The notes under the pieces were generated by a model. The model saw nothing but the letters and a program-made list of their open reading frames with translations. It did not search any database and was not told where the DNA came from. Shown here in pieces: positions 1-10,212 of a stretch of DNA of 64,000 bases. The position numbers and the translations under genes are program-made. The stretch comes from Apium graveolens (lineage: Eukaryota > Streptophyta > Magnoliopsida > Apiales > Apiaceae), in NCBI RefSeq assembly GCF_009905375.1, contig NC_133650.1, forward strand, positions 65,227,669 to 65,291,668, read 5' to 3'. How positions within the stretch are numbered: the first letter of the stretch is position 1; each line of letters opens with the position of its first letter.

Positions 1-60
1 GAAACTCAAATTCTGAAGGATCCAACTCAGAGAGCATAATTTCAGGGGGAGCATCAGAAA

Positions 61-1765
61 ATGTTGTTGAAGACAGCATGGATCATGGGGGAGCATCCAG
101 TTCTAGAGAAAACCATCCATCTGCAAGGAAGTTTTGATTTAATAATTGGAAATCCTAATGCAGGTGTCAGAACTAGAACAGCTACTTCAAGTGAATGTCT
201 CTATAATTCTTTTCTTTCTCAGACTGAACCAAAGAAAGTGGAAGAAGCTCTTCAAGATGTTGATTGGGTGCAAGCAATGAAAGAAGAGTTAAATGAATTT
301 GAAAGAAACAAAGTCTGGACCCTAGTCCCAAGACCAAAGAACGGATCTGTTGTTGGTTCAAAGTGGGTGTTTAGAAACAAAACTGATAGTGATGGCATAA
401 TTACAAGGAATAAAGCAAGGCTGGTTGCAAAAGGATATTCTCAACAGGAGGGATATGATTATGATGAAACATTTGCACCAGTTGCTAGATTGGAAGCCAT
501 AATGATATTTTTGGCTTATGTTGCTCACAAAAAGTTTACTGTCTTTCGAATGGATGTGAAAAGTGCTTTTCTCAATGGAGAATTGGAAGAGGAAGTATAT
601 GTTGAACAACCTCCAGGTTTTGTAGATTCCAAATTTCCAAATCATGTCTACAGGCTTGATAAAGCACTTTATGGCCTTAAGCAAGCTCCAAGAGCATGGT
701 ATGAGACTTTAGCTCAGTTTCTTCTAGAAAGTGGATTTAACAGAGGAACTATTGATAAAACTATGTTCTACCTCAACCATGGAAAGGACTTACTTTTGGT
801 GCAGATATATGTTGATGATATCATTTTTGGTTCTACAAATGACAGACTTTGCAAGAAGTTTGCCAAACTGATGCAGTCAAGATATCAAATGAGTATGATG
901 GGGGAACTTAGCTATTTTCTGGGCCTTCAAATCAAGCAGAATGAAGAAGGCACTTTTATTTGTCAATCCAAGTACACCAGAAATTTGCTGAAGAAATTTG
1001 GAATGCAAGATTGTTCAAGTGCATCCACTCCCATGGCCATTGCAACAAAATTGGATAAGGATACTGGTATATCAGTAGATATTACTGATTACGAAGGTAT
1101 GATTGGCTCACTACTCTATCTAACTGCTAGTAGACCGGATATCATGTATGCTACTTGTCTTTGTGCAAGATTTTCAAGCAGATCCAAGAGAACCTCACTT
1201 AACAGCTGTGAAAAGAATTTTCAAGTATCTTAAGGGAACAGCTGATCTGGGATTATAGTATCCCAGAGAATCAGATTTTAAACTAATAGGTTACTCAGAT
1301 GCAGATTTTGCAGGATGCAAAATTGACAGGAAAAGCACAAGTGGAAGCTGCCAATTTCTTGGAGGCAGATTAGTTTCTCGGTTTAGCAAGAAACAAAAGT
1401 CAATTTCCACATCAACTGCAGAAGCAGAGTATATTGCTGCAGGAAGCTATTGTGCACAGATTCTTTGGATGAAGAATCAGTTACTGGATTATGGGTTAAC
1501 ATACTTTAAAATCCCTATTTACTGTGATAATCAAAGTGATATTGCTATGACAGGTAATCCAGTTCAACACTCAATGACAAAGCACATCAGCATTAGGTAC
1601 CACTTCATAAGGGAACATGTGGATGAAGGTACAATGGAATTGCACTTTGTTCCAACAGATCAACAACTAGCAGATATCTTCACAAAACCACTGTGTGAAG
1701 CTACTTTTATAAGATTGGTAAATGAACTTGGAATGGTTTCAGGTTCTTTTTCTAAGTCTGCTTAG
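61..1765 (+). pseudogene. copia pol fragment: reverse transcriptase and RNase H
   Basis: C-terminal half of a copia polyprotein that copies element RNA into cDNA. The RT part is open to about 1180, with the motifs [24 protein letters not shown] and the catalytic YVDDIIFGS at about residues 252-260 of the open segment. A frameshift near 1180-1200 moves RNase H into another frame. There GYSDADFAGC, STAEAEYIAAG and CDNQSDIAM are visible, and the frame ends with NELGMVSGSFSKSA at 1765. A TGG-to-TAG type stop near 1255 breaks the stretch before RNase H. The sequence also shifts frame near 140, so the upstream part is damaged as well. The domains are certain; the gene cannot make a full product. 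Confidence 0.93.
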
Positions 1766-2870
1766 TTTATGATTCTGTTTCATCAGACTTTATGATCAGT
1801 ATTTACAGATATTACTATCTTTATGTATTCTGTGCTTAATTGAAAATTGCTTAAGTACTGATTGTTGTCTGATGTGAATTTCTACACTCTGATAGTGATA
1901 TGAATGTTTCTGTGACTATTCAATCCAATGAGGATAATTGTGCTAGATGTTGACCTAGTCGTCTTTAATATACTAACAAGTCCCATATTTGAAGTAATTG
2001 TTTATGTGGAAATCTTTTAACACAAGCAAATTCTGATATTGAGCTTAGTTAAGTTTACTTTGTCTATCTTATTACTAAGTCAAAAACTAGAATAATGCTT
2101 CTTATCTGTTAAGTTTTGATGTTAGTAAATCTGGTGAATGTACTAAGTGCCGAGAAGCCACTGTAAAATGGAATTTCAAAATATGCATAAAATGAGCATA
2201 AAACAGTTGAGGTGGATTCATGCATGAACTCATTCTAAAGTAGACTTCAGAATCATGACAGATTTTGAGCAAAGTTCTTAGTTATGCCTTATTTCTAAGA
2301 TATACTGAAGTGAATCAGACTTTAATCTTTATCTGATATTTAGCTTACTGCACACACATACACTTCATATGAATGATGAAAATTACTGTGGTGATAAATG
2401 TTGTTTTAGATGAACGTTTAAGTGTCAGTTGCATAAATTCTGAGGACAAGTAATGATGGAAGTTCTGATGATTAAGTTCTGAAGAAATGAAATCAGAATT
2501 TGTGTGAAGAATTATAAAAATAGGCATTCACTTTTCGAGTTAAGGAATCATGTTCTGATGACTGTTAAGTTCTGATATAAGTCTAAGTTCTGATATTAAA
2601 TTCTGATTCTTTACTTGACTTATTTGTGGTTAAAATCTGAAACAGTCTTATTTAAAATCAGAATATGTTTGGGTGAGATATTAACAGTCAACATAATTTG
2701 GGTTAGTGGTACTCGTCTATGCACAGTAATTTTTACTTGTTTCGTGTGCGCATTAAATCCTGTTTTAAGCTTCCAATGGCTGTTATTATTCTCATCAGTC
2801 TAGGGAGACGAGGTATAATTATTTCTACCTGTAACCATTCAATTTTCCTTGCGTCTCTTGATATTCTATT
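1766..2870 (+). other. post-pol non-coding region of element A
   Basis: No convincing ORF. AT-rich sequence with many copies of TTCTGAT or CTGATA-like words, densest at 2462-2608. Such long spacers between pol and the accessory ORF occur in SIRE-type elements. Confidence 0.6.
2462..2608. repeat. cluster of (A)GTTCTGAT(A/G) motifs
   Basis: Six or more copies of a 7-9 base word lie within about 150 bp, for example AGTTCTGATG, AAGTTCTGATATAAG, TAAGTTCTGATATTAA and AAATTCTGATTC. The same word recurs at 3418-3495 and inside the accessory ORF (about 4049, 5066, 5581, 6320-6380 and 7706), so it is an element-wide motif and not a local tandem array. Confidence 0.7.
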
Positions 2871-2873
2871 GGT

Positions 2874-2881
2874 TATATAAA
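2874..2881 (+). promoter_or_regulatory. TATA box ahead of the small ORF
   Basis: TATATAAA lies 70 bp before an ATG at 2951, followed by a CT-rich leader typical of plant 5' untranslated regions. It is well outside the LTR, so it would be an internal promoter of the element. Confidence 0.45.
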
Positions 2882-2950
2882 CCAACACCTCATTCCATCC
2901 AACACATCTCTCATTTTCTCTCAAACTCATTTTTTTTACTCATTAAAAAC

Positions 2951-3160
2951 ATGGTTCATTTCAACTTAGTTCTGAACTATGACACTTTCACTATCGAGTT
3001 GAGGTGTACAGAATGGCAGCAGGAATGGCATGTCACTGCCATTCCTGATGAAATCTGGGACTCAGTTCCCCAAGAGGTTCTCACAGACCTCTTGTTCTTC
3101 TATATGGACTATCATCGCCATCTTGAGCATCTGGAAGAGGAAAGGAGAGAAGCTCTCTGA
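2951..3160 (+). CDS. small ORF between pol and accessory ORF, unknown function
   Basis: A 69-residue reading frame beginning MVHFNLVLNYDTFTIELRC and ending in a charged, helix-prone segment rich in E, H and R. I do not recognise a domain. I chose the ATG at 2951 because it follows a TATA box by 70 bp and a pyrimidine-rich leader. The frame seems to have run on: after the TGA at 3158-3160 the same frame continues with similar composition and meets further stops, so the original protein was probably 90-100 residues. It could be an accessory gene of the retrotransposon or a captured host fragment. Confidence 0.4.
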   Translation: MVHFNLVLNYDTFTIELRCTEWQQEWHVTAIPDEIWDSVPQEVLTDLLFFYMDYHRHLEHLEEERREAL

Positions 3161-3940
3161 CAGCAGGAGTGAATCATTCGTCTTGCTGTTCTCTTTGTTG
3201 AGGGTAGGAAGAAGAAATAATTGCAGTTATCCGTTTCTCTTCACCGTCAGCTTTGTCCATCGTCTTAGACTAGAACTAAAGTTGTTGATGTTAGGATTTG
3301 TAGCTTAGGACAATCTTGTAATTTTAAGCATGTAATTTATATTTCATGAAATGTATTTGCTCAATATATTAATGAAATTTTATATTTATGCAAGATTTTG
3401 TCTCTGAGTCGTTTAATATTCTGATAACATTTTAAATCCTGATACTAACCATATTCTGATGACCTTTTTAGCCTTGATACAAATCAAGTTCTGATTCTGA
3501 AGTGGCAGTATTTGTTTACTTGGTTTATTAATGGTCATTCTCTCATTGGTCTTAATTTTACAAAATATTGGTAAAGCAGTAATAAAAATTTATTAAGTGG
3601 GAACAGTTTTAAAATTTAAAATAAAACTGAACGACCTTGATTAATGGGATTACTTAGTAAGTGGAACGGTTTCTCTTTGAAAAACTGCATGTGATAAGTA
3701 ATGATTACTGAATACTCATGCCCATTAATTATCTTTTACTGCTGCATGTCTGACAGGTGTCACAACGGTTACTTTTTCTACCGTGTCTAAGTAAAAGAGA
3801 GAAAAGATTGTAAAATCTTTTATTTACTTTCATATTTTATCTCTCTCTTTTTACTTTATTCTCTCTCATCTACTAACGATTTTTTCATACAGACATTTTC
3901 TCAAACACCTTACAGGCAATTTTTTTCTCACGAATTTCTC
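3161..3940 (+). other. non-coding spacer before accessory ORF A
   Basis: AT-rich, with TTCTGAT-type words at 3418-3495 and a CT-rich leader (about 3820-3935) directly before the accessory ORF start at 3941. No gene seen. Confidence 0.5.
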
Positions 3941-6900
3941 ATGGCACCCAAGGACATAATTTTTGATGGAGCTACGTTTGTTCCTAATAACTTCTCTGTT
4001 ATTCTTAGCAAGTCAGAAGCCCCATCTGAACTTCACTTCATTCAGGACTTTCTTGCTAGTTCTGATATTGGGTATGCTCTGACTGAACCCGAAACAGTCT
4101 CTGGTACTCAATTCCTGGAGTTCTGGAGAAGCGGTGTATATGATGATGGTGGTGCTCAAGGATCCCCAAGTATTATTTTTTCATCAGGGGAGGATGAGTA
4201 TGTTGTGACATTGTCTACGGTTCGACAAGCACTGCAGCTACTTGAGAACTGTGTCTATTCTACTGTTGAAGATCCAGTTCTTCAAAACATGATGGCCAGC
4301 CTGGGATATGAGAGGACATTGGAAAAGCTGGGCCAGTTGAAGAGATCTTTCTTAAGGAGGGAATGGAGTTTCTTCTTTGATTGCATAACCAAGGCTTTTG
4401 CAAACAAATGTTCCAATTTTGATGCAATTCCCATATTCAGCCAACAAATCGGGTATGCTCTCATAAATCAAACTGATTTTTGACTATGCAAGTGCTGTCT
4501 TAGGTTTTATTGGGGACAGAATGAATGAAGATAGATCTACTGTTTATTTTGCTAGATTCTGTCAGCTTATCTATAGTTACAGTTGTGATAATAAGCCCCT
4601 AAATGCTAGTGAATTAATTTCATCATTCAGAATAGCTAAAAGAGCTTTTACTGACTTATTATCTACTGATAATAAGAAGGCTGTGTTAAGACCCCTCTTA
4701 ATTCCTTTATTTGTCAAACAAGCCTTAATAACCTATGATCCCGTTAAATACACTGCACTATATCCTGATGTCCAACCGTCTGCACCTCATCCATCAGCAC
4801 CTACCACTTCTACTCAACTACCTCAAACTTCTCAACCTCAACCTTCAGATCCTACGGTGCAGCCTTCATCTTCCAAACCTAAGAGGACTAAGAAAGTACC
4901 TCAGACACAACAGAAGAGAAGGAGATTCATTCTGTGAGATGAATCAGATGTTGAGGAACAGGTTCCTGTATCAGAACCTGTTGTTCGCGAAGCTGAGAAG
5001 GTCTCTTCTCAGGAGGATGTTGATATTGGGAGTTCTAGGCCCCTAAAAAGGCTTAGAAAGCGTAATTCTGATGATACAGCTCCTACAGTCTCCTTAAAAG
5101 CTAAAAGATTCAGAACATTGGCAAAAAGGCCTGAAGATTCTGGTAAAGGAATGGAAGCGGCAGCTAAGGAAGGGGGTTAGGAATCTCTGATCTCACAAGA
5201 CCCTGTTGAAGCTCACAATTCTCCTAGTGCTGATCCAGACCTTCATGCAACTCATCAATCTCCAGTAATGCTGATAACCAGGGGTCAAATGATGAAATTG
5301 ACATTCATAACTTGGAAGTGCCTCAGGTTTTGTATCTAGAAGCTCCTCCAACTCATGTCACTCCATCAACAACACCAATTCCTGATGCCGATTTTAATCC
5401 AGAATTGCCTACAACACCTTCTCTGCATCTAGATACTGAAGATCAGATTTTAGGTGAGCATCAGAATATGGCTGTTGATCAGAACATATTTGGAGATCAG
5501 CACTTAGAGGATGATGTTGAAGCCTCCATAGCCTCTCATACTGTTCTTTTATCAGAGGATGCTGAAGATGTTGACTCTGTAAGTTCTGATGCTGCACATG
5601 TTGATGATACTGGTAATGCTGCTACAAATATAGATGCTGATGCAGCTGGTCCTTCTGGACATGCACCTCTACAAGCTCCTTCAAAAGCTGAGATAGTCAA
5701 AAAGTTTGTTACAGGGCAAGCACCAGTACCTTGGAGTGAAACTCCTAGAGGACAGGAGTGGACTAAGTAGTGGAACACAGTTACTTTTGTTCCTTCTGAA
5801 AAGATTCTTGCTCAGCACTTGGCAAAAGCTGATGAGATGCTAGTCAATGATGATTTCAAGACACAGCTAAGAGTTACTGCACTTAGTACAATGCATCTTC
5901 AAGGTCAACAATCTGTAACTCAGGCCAAGGTAGACAAGATTCAAGAATCCTTGAATCAGCAAGATACCGTTGCCAAGCTGGACAAGAAGATGTTTTTCAA
6001 ACCTACCTTTGACAGAATTGCCTACATTGAGAAAACCCAAGAGAAGCAACAGTCTCATATTGATGAAATTTTGAAAAATCAAGCTTCTCAGTAAAATCAA
6101 CTCAATGAGATCCAATCCTCAGTGGAATTGCTTGTCTCTCTTCTTTTACCTGCTGATGCCAAAAAGGGGGAGAAGCTAATTAAGTCCAAATGCAAACCTG
6201 TTAAGACACTGAAGGGAAAGGATGATGGTAATGACCCGGGAAACTCTGGAATGGGTGGAGGTCATGGTCAAGGAGGAGGTCTCTCATCAAGTAGAACTGG
6301 AATTACAAGTCAAAGAACAAGTTCTGATACTGGGAGAAGAATAACTTCTGATGCTGGTAAAAGGATAAGTTCTGATGAACTTTTGGAACTTGATGAAGAA
6401 ATTTCAAGGCAGTTATTTCTGAAAGAAAATCCAGGAATGGACTTTGAGAGTCTAAAGGAAGAGGAAGCTAGACTTAAGTTAGAAAAAGTCAACTCCAAAT
6501 CTGAAGCTTCTGTTGTTAAAAAGAAACTTCCTAAGACCAAAGGCATTATGATAAAAGAAAGGGTAAATCCTGAGGCAACCAAGGCCAAATCACAATTGCA
6601 GATAGATCCAAGGTCCAAGGGCAAAGAAAAAGTTGGTGAACCTGTAAAGGTTTATGTGCCTCCTATGGATGAAGAAATTTCTGATAAAGATGCTAATCTT
6701 ACTCTGACAAAGGAAGATTTCTAAGACAACCTCTGACATGGCTCAAGTTGTTTAGAGTCAAGATATAGTTAGTTATCAGAGTCAAGATATAGTTAGTTCT
6801 GGTATAACTATGAAGCAAGCAACCTCTGACATAGCTCAGGTTGGCTTGATATCAGAAGATAAGTCAAAGGAAACCTCTGATATTGCTCATGTTAAATCCT

Positions 6901-7676
6901 CAAAGTTACTCCTACGAGGATTCACTAAAGCCAAACAGACTCAACCTTTGAAGACTGCAGCAAGTGGTTTTGAAGCAAGAAAGGTTACTGGAAAGGAAGC
7001 AAGAGATAAATCTAGATTGGGTAGTGCTGATGAAAGAAGAGTGCAAAGCACAACCAATGATCCAACTTCCTTAAGTGAACCAGGTGTTGGAGCAACTCCT
7101 GAAAGATTGAATCAACTTGAATCTGTACAGATGGTTTACCATACCTTCTTGAAAGAACACATCTTGTTATATTTCATGACAGATGGAAGGGTTTACCATA
7201 TAAGGGAAAATGCTATACCACTGAAGTATTTTGAGGAACTAGAACATGTTTTATTCTTACTTCAAGTGAAGGACAGATTAACAGAAAGTGCTGCAAATTA
7301 TTTGAAGACTCAAATTCAGAGACAGAAGAAGCTTTATTCGGTGAAGTCTGACAGCACATACTATCCCAAGTACAGAGATCACAAGGGTGATATTGTTGAT
7401 ATGAAGCCTAATACTGCAAAGATCAGAACATATCTTGGTATTAAGGGACTTGAATTCAATCTAGAGTCTGACAAAGCCTATGTCATCAGACTAGATCAGG
7501 AGTTGAGAAAAGCAAAAATTAATGATCTCAGATATGCTATCTTCTGAACTGGTGAAGATACTGCAGAGCTTAAAGATGCTAAAAGGAGGATGATTGATGA
7601 ACTCAGATATGCTGAGAGATGTTTGTTAAAGAACTATCTCAAAATAACTCCTGATATTGAAGAGATCAGAAAGTGA
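3941..7676 (+). pseudogene. accessory ORF of SIRE-type element A, broken
   Basis: Large ORF downstream of pol, as found in SIRE/Maximus elements, where it has been called env-like; no function is established. It starts MAPKDIIFDGATFVPNN at 3941. The N-terminal domain (to about 4760) is globular, with FLEFWRSGVYDDGG and REWSFFFDCITKAFANK; then follow a Pro/Ser/Thr-rich linker, acidic and lysine-rich segments, and a C-terminal domain with LKYFEELEHVLFLLQVKDR. The coding sense passes through at least two frames (shifts near 4480, 4930-5300 and 6725-6810) and has in-frame stops near 5768, 6092 and 7545. The last in-frame stop is at 7674-7676. I see no clear signal peptide or fusion peptide, so I do not support a true envelope reading. 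Confidence 0.75.
6320..6380 (+). repeat. 24-bp coding tandem repeat with SSD-type peptide
   Basis: Two and a half units of 24 bp (6320-6343, 6344-6367, partial to 6380), each starting with AGTTCTGAT or ACTTCTGAT, encode SSDTGRRI / TSDAGKRI / SSDE. The dispersed TTCTGAT word is the first part of each unit. Confidence 0.75.
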
Positions 7677-7870
7677 AGCCAAGTCAAGATCTACAACTGC
7701 TCAAATTCTGATGTGTGTATAGACTGAAGTTGTTATCAGAAGTTAAAGTTGGTAAAGCTTTAAGGACTGTAAGTTGTAGTTATCTAGTCAAATTCTCATG
7801 CATTTGTACTTAATATTTTTGACATCATCAAATATCTGTTAAACTTGTATATTATGCTAATTTACAAGTT
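7677..7870 (+). other. 3' untranslated part of element A
   Basis: No ORF; carries ATTCTGATG (about 7705) and ATCAGAAG (about 7736) words and runs into the polypurine tract. Confidence 0.5.
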
Positions 7871-7878
7871 GGGGGAGA
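7871..7878 (+). promoter_or_regulatory. polypurine tract of element A
   Basis: GGGGGAGA two bases before the LTR start TGTTAG. It is the priming site for plus-strand DNA synthesis and its place fixes the LTR boundary. Confidence 0.85.
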
Positions 7879-7879
7879 T

Positions 7880-8478
7880 TGTTAGATATATTTGATAATG
7901 TCATGTCAGATATGATTTGTGTTTAGTTTTCAGATCTTACTTAAACAGGACAAATCAGTACTTAACTGGATATCAGCATTTATACTGAAGACAGAACTTA
8001 AGTTATCAATACTTAAGGTTCAGGAGATATTTATCAGGAGATAATATCAAGACTTAAAGAAGACTTTCAGATAAGGAAGGTGGCTGATTGAAAGGAAAGA
8101 AGATCAAGACAAACGCAAGAAGAGATATGCATGAAGAAGGAATTCTATGAAGAATAGAATACTTGGAAGAAAAGATAACTGGTTGATATATTTTAGGAAG
8201 CAGAATTATATTCCATATCAATTAGCGATTATCTTGTAACTGTGTAGTATATAAACACAGACATAGGGTTTACACTAAATGTGTTATCATTATCGAGAAT
8301 AATATTCATTGTAACCCTAGAAGCTCTCATGATATTTGTTCATCACTGAGAGAGGATGGTTCTACATTGTAACAGAGTTTAATAAAGTTTGTTTTCTGTT
8401 ACTTGTGTTCTTTGAATTCGATTTAATTGTGCTATACACTGTATTCAACCCCCCTTCTACAGTGTGTGTGACCTAACA
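7880..8478 (+). repeat. 3' LTR of element A, 599 bp
   Basis: Begins TGTTAGATATA and ends ACCTAACA, giving the inverted ends TGTTAG/CTAACA. Contains a TATA box near 8248-8256 (TATATAAAC) and AATAAA at 8381-8386, which would define promoter and polyadenylation site. It ends with CAACCCCCCTTCT and then CTAACA, shared in style with the LTR of element B. The sequence right after 8478 is RT coding sequence of another element, which proves the boundary. Confidence 0.88.
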
Positions 8479-9692
8479 AAGGTCTATCAAATGGATGTCA
8501 AAAGTGCCTTTTTGAATGGAGATTTGGAGGAGGAAGTCTATGTCAGTCAACCTCCTGGTTTTGAAGATCCAAATTTTCCAGAACATGTCTATTATCTTTT
8601 GAAAGCACTTTATGGATTGAAGCAAGCACTTAGAGCCTGGTATGACACTTTATCAAAGTTCCTTTTGGAAAATCATTTCACAAGAGGTACTGTAGATAAA
8701 ACTTTATTATTTATAAATGTTAATGGCTCTAGTATACTTGTTCAAATTTATGTAGATGATATTATATTTGGCTCTACAGATGAGAAACTTTGCAAAAAGT
8801 TTGCCAAATTGATGCAAAGTAAGTATGAAATGAGTATGATGGGAGAACTAACTTACTTTCTTGGTTTGCAAGTTAAGCAAGTTAGTGATGGAATATTCAT
8901 TAGTCAAACTAAATATATTTTTGATCTTTAAAGAAGTTTGATCTAATGGATTGTACATCTGCAAAAACTCCCATGGCTACTGCAACTAAACTTGAATTAA
9001 ACACTACTGAAAAGTCTGTGGATATTTTAAGTTATAGGGGCATGGTTGGCTCACTTCTATACTTAACAGCTAGTAGGCCAGATAAAATGTTTGCTACATG
9101 TTTATGTGCTAGATTTCGGGCTGATCCTAGAGAATCTCACCTAATAGTTATTAAGAGAATTTTCATATATCTCAAGGGAACACAAAAACTTGGCATTTGG
9201 TACCCTAGAGATTCTGGTTTTGATCTAATTGGTTATTCAGATGCAGATTATGCAGGTTGTAGAATTGATAGAAAAAGTTCAAAAGGAACCTGTCAATTTT
9301 TAGGAAACAAGCTTGTGTCCTGGTTCAGTAAAAAGCAAAATTCAATTTCCACTTCTACAGCTGAAGCTGAATATATTGCTGCTGGCAGTTGCTGTGCACA
9401 GATTTTATGGATGAAAAATCAATTGCTAGACTATGGTTTGCAAGTTGAGAGGATTTCTATTTTCTGTGATAACACAAGTGCAATTGCCATCACTGAAAAT
9501 CCAGTACAACATTCAAGGACAAAGCACATAGATATCAAGTACCACTTCATAAGGGAACATGTAATGAATGGTACTGTGGAACTACATTTTGTTCCAAGTG
9601 AGAAGCAGCTTGCAGATATCTTTACCAAGCCACTGGATGAATCCACCTTTTCAAGGTTGGTAAGTGAGTTAGGTATGCTTAATTATTCTTGA
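8479..9692 (+). pseudogene. copia pol fragment of element B: RT and RNase H
   Basis: Starts abruptly in the RT at [15 protein letters not shown], because element A interrupts the gene here; the apparent Met codon upstream (8464) belongs to the LTR of [10 protein letters not shown] is intact. A 1-bp loss near 8931-8945 shifts the frame, after which RNase H is open to 9692, with GYSDADYAGC, STAEAEYIAAGS, CDNTSAIAIT and the usual copia ending FVPSEKQLADIFTKPL. RT shows KQALRAWY where KQAPRAWY is usual. It is related to, but clearly diverged from, the RT of element A, so these are two different SIRE-type families. Confidence 0.92.
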
Positions 9693-9786
9693 ATCTAAAT
9701 GAGAAAATTTGCAAGTTGACATGCAGCCAAAAATTTAATTGATTTTTCAATCTTGGATGAAATTTTGGCTAAGTCAAAATTTACAT

Positions 9787-9992
9787 CTCGACGGATGATC
9801 TTTATCCATCGAGTTTGATCATCCGTCGGTATACTATTTGCTAATAAAAATCAATTATTTTCTGGAATATTTTATGACTCGATGGATAACAGTCTATCCC
9901 CATTCGTCGAATTGTCTTAATCTCAGCCGTTAATTCCCTGAACATTATCCATCGAGTATACTTACAGTTTGTAAGCATAACACGACGGATAA
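9787..9992. repeat. CGACGGAT hairpin cluster downstream of pol
   Basis: CTCGACGGATGATC is followed at once by its near inverse TTATCCATCGAG (9787-9813), then GATCATCCGTCGG (9817-9829). Further copies lie near 9875, 9903, 9949 and 9982. The word occurs in both orientations so that adjacent copies can pair as 9-12 bp stems. Confidence 0.75.
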
Positions 9993-10094
9993 TGGGTGGA
10001 ATTTTTACAGTTTATTTTTAAACGGCTATTTTAGGCAATTTTAATTGGTTACTTTATTTTACTTTATTATTTTTAGCAGTTATTTTTTAGATAG

Positions 10095-10102
10095 TATAAA
10101 AG
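10095..10102 (+). promoter_or_regulatory. TATA box ahead of accessory ORF B
   Basis: TATAAAAG lies 118 bp before the ATG at 10213, followed by a CT-rich leader (about 10130-10205). It suggests that the accessory ORF is transcribed from its own internal promoter. Confidence 0.45.
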
Positions 10103-10212
10103 CTTATTTCATTTCAATTGTTTTTCTTTTATCATTCTCAAATCAACTCCTCAAATTTCTATCTCTTTCAAAGCACTTACTCTCTCTCTCTTCAAGCTCT
10201 CATTCTCTAACA

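Larger units (their letters stand above)
1..8478 (+). mobile_element. Ty1-copia element A, SIRE/Maximus-type, 3' part only
   Basis: The 3' portion of a plant copia retrotransposon whose 5' LTR, gag, protease and integrase lie left of the window. In order it holds RT/RNase H, a long post-pol region with a small ORF, a large decayed accessory ORF, a polypurine tract and the 3' LTR ending at 8478. The post-pol ORF, the RT motif YVDDIIFGS and the LTR end with CAACCCCCCTTCT point to the SIRE/Maximus lineage. The element sits inside the RT gene of element B; bases 8479-8483 (AAGGT) are the expected target-site duplication, but the matching left copy lies outside the window. Confidence 0.85.

Noticed and set aside
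3941..7676. Accessory ORF of element A as a true envelope gene
   Set aside because: No signal peptide, fusion peptide or convincing transmembrane segment is visible; 'env-like' is only a historic label.
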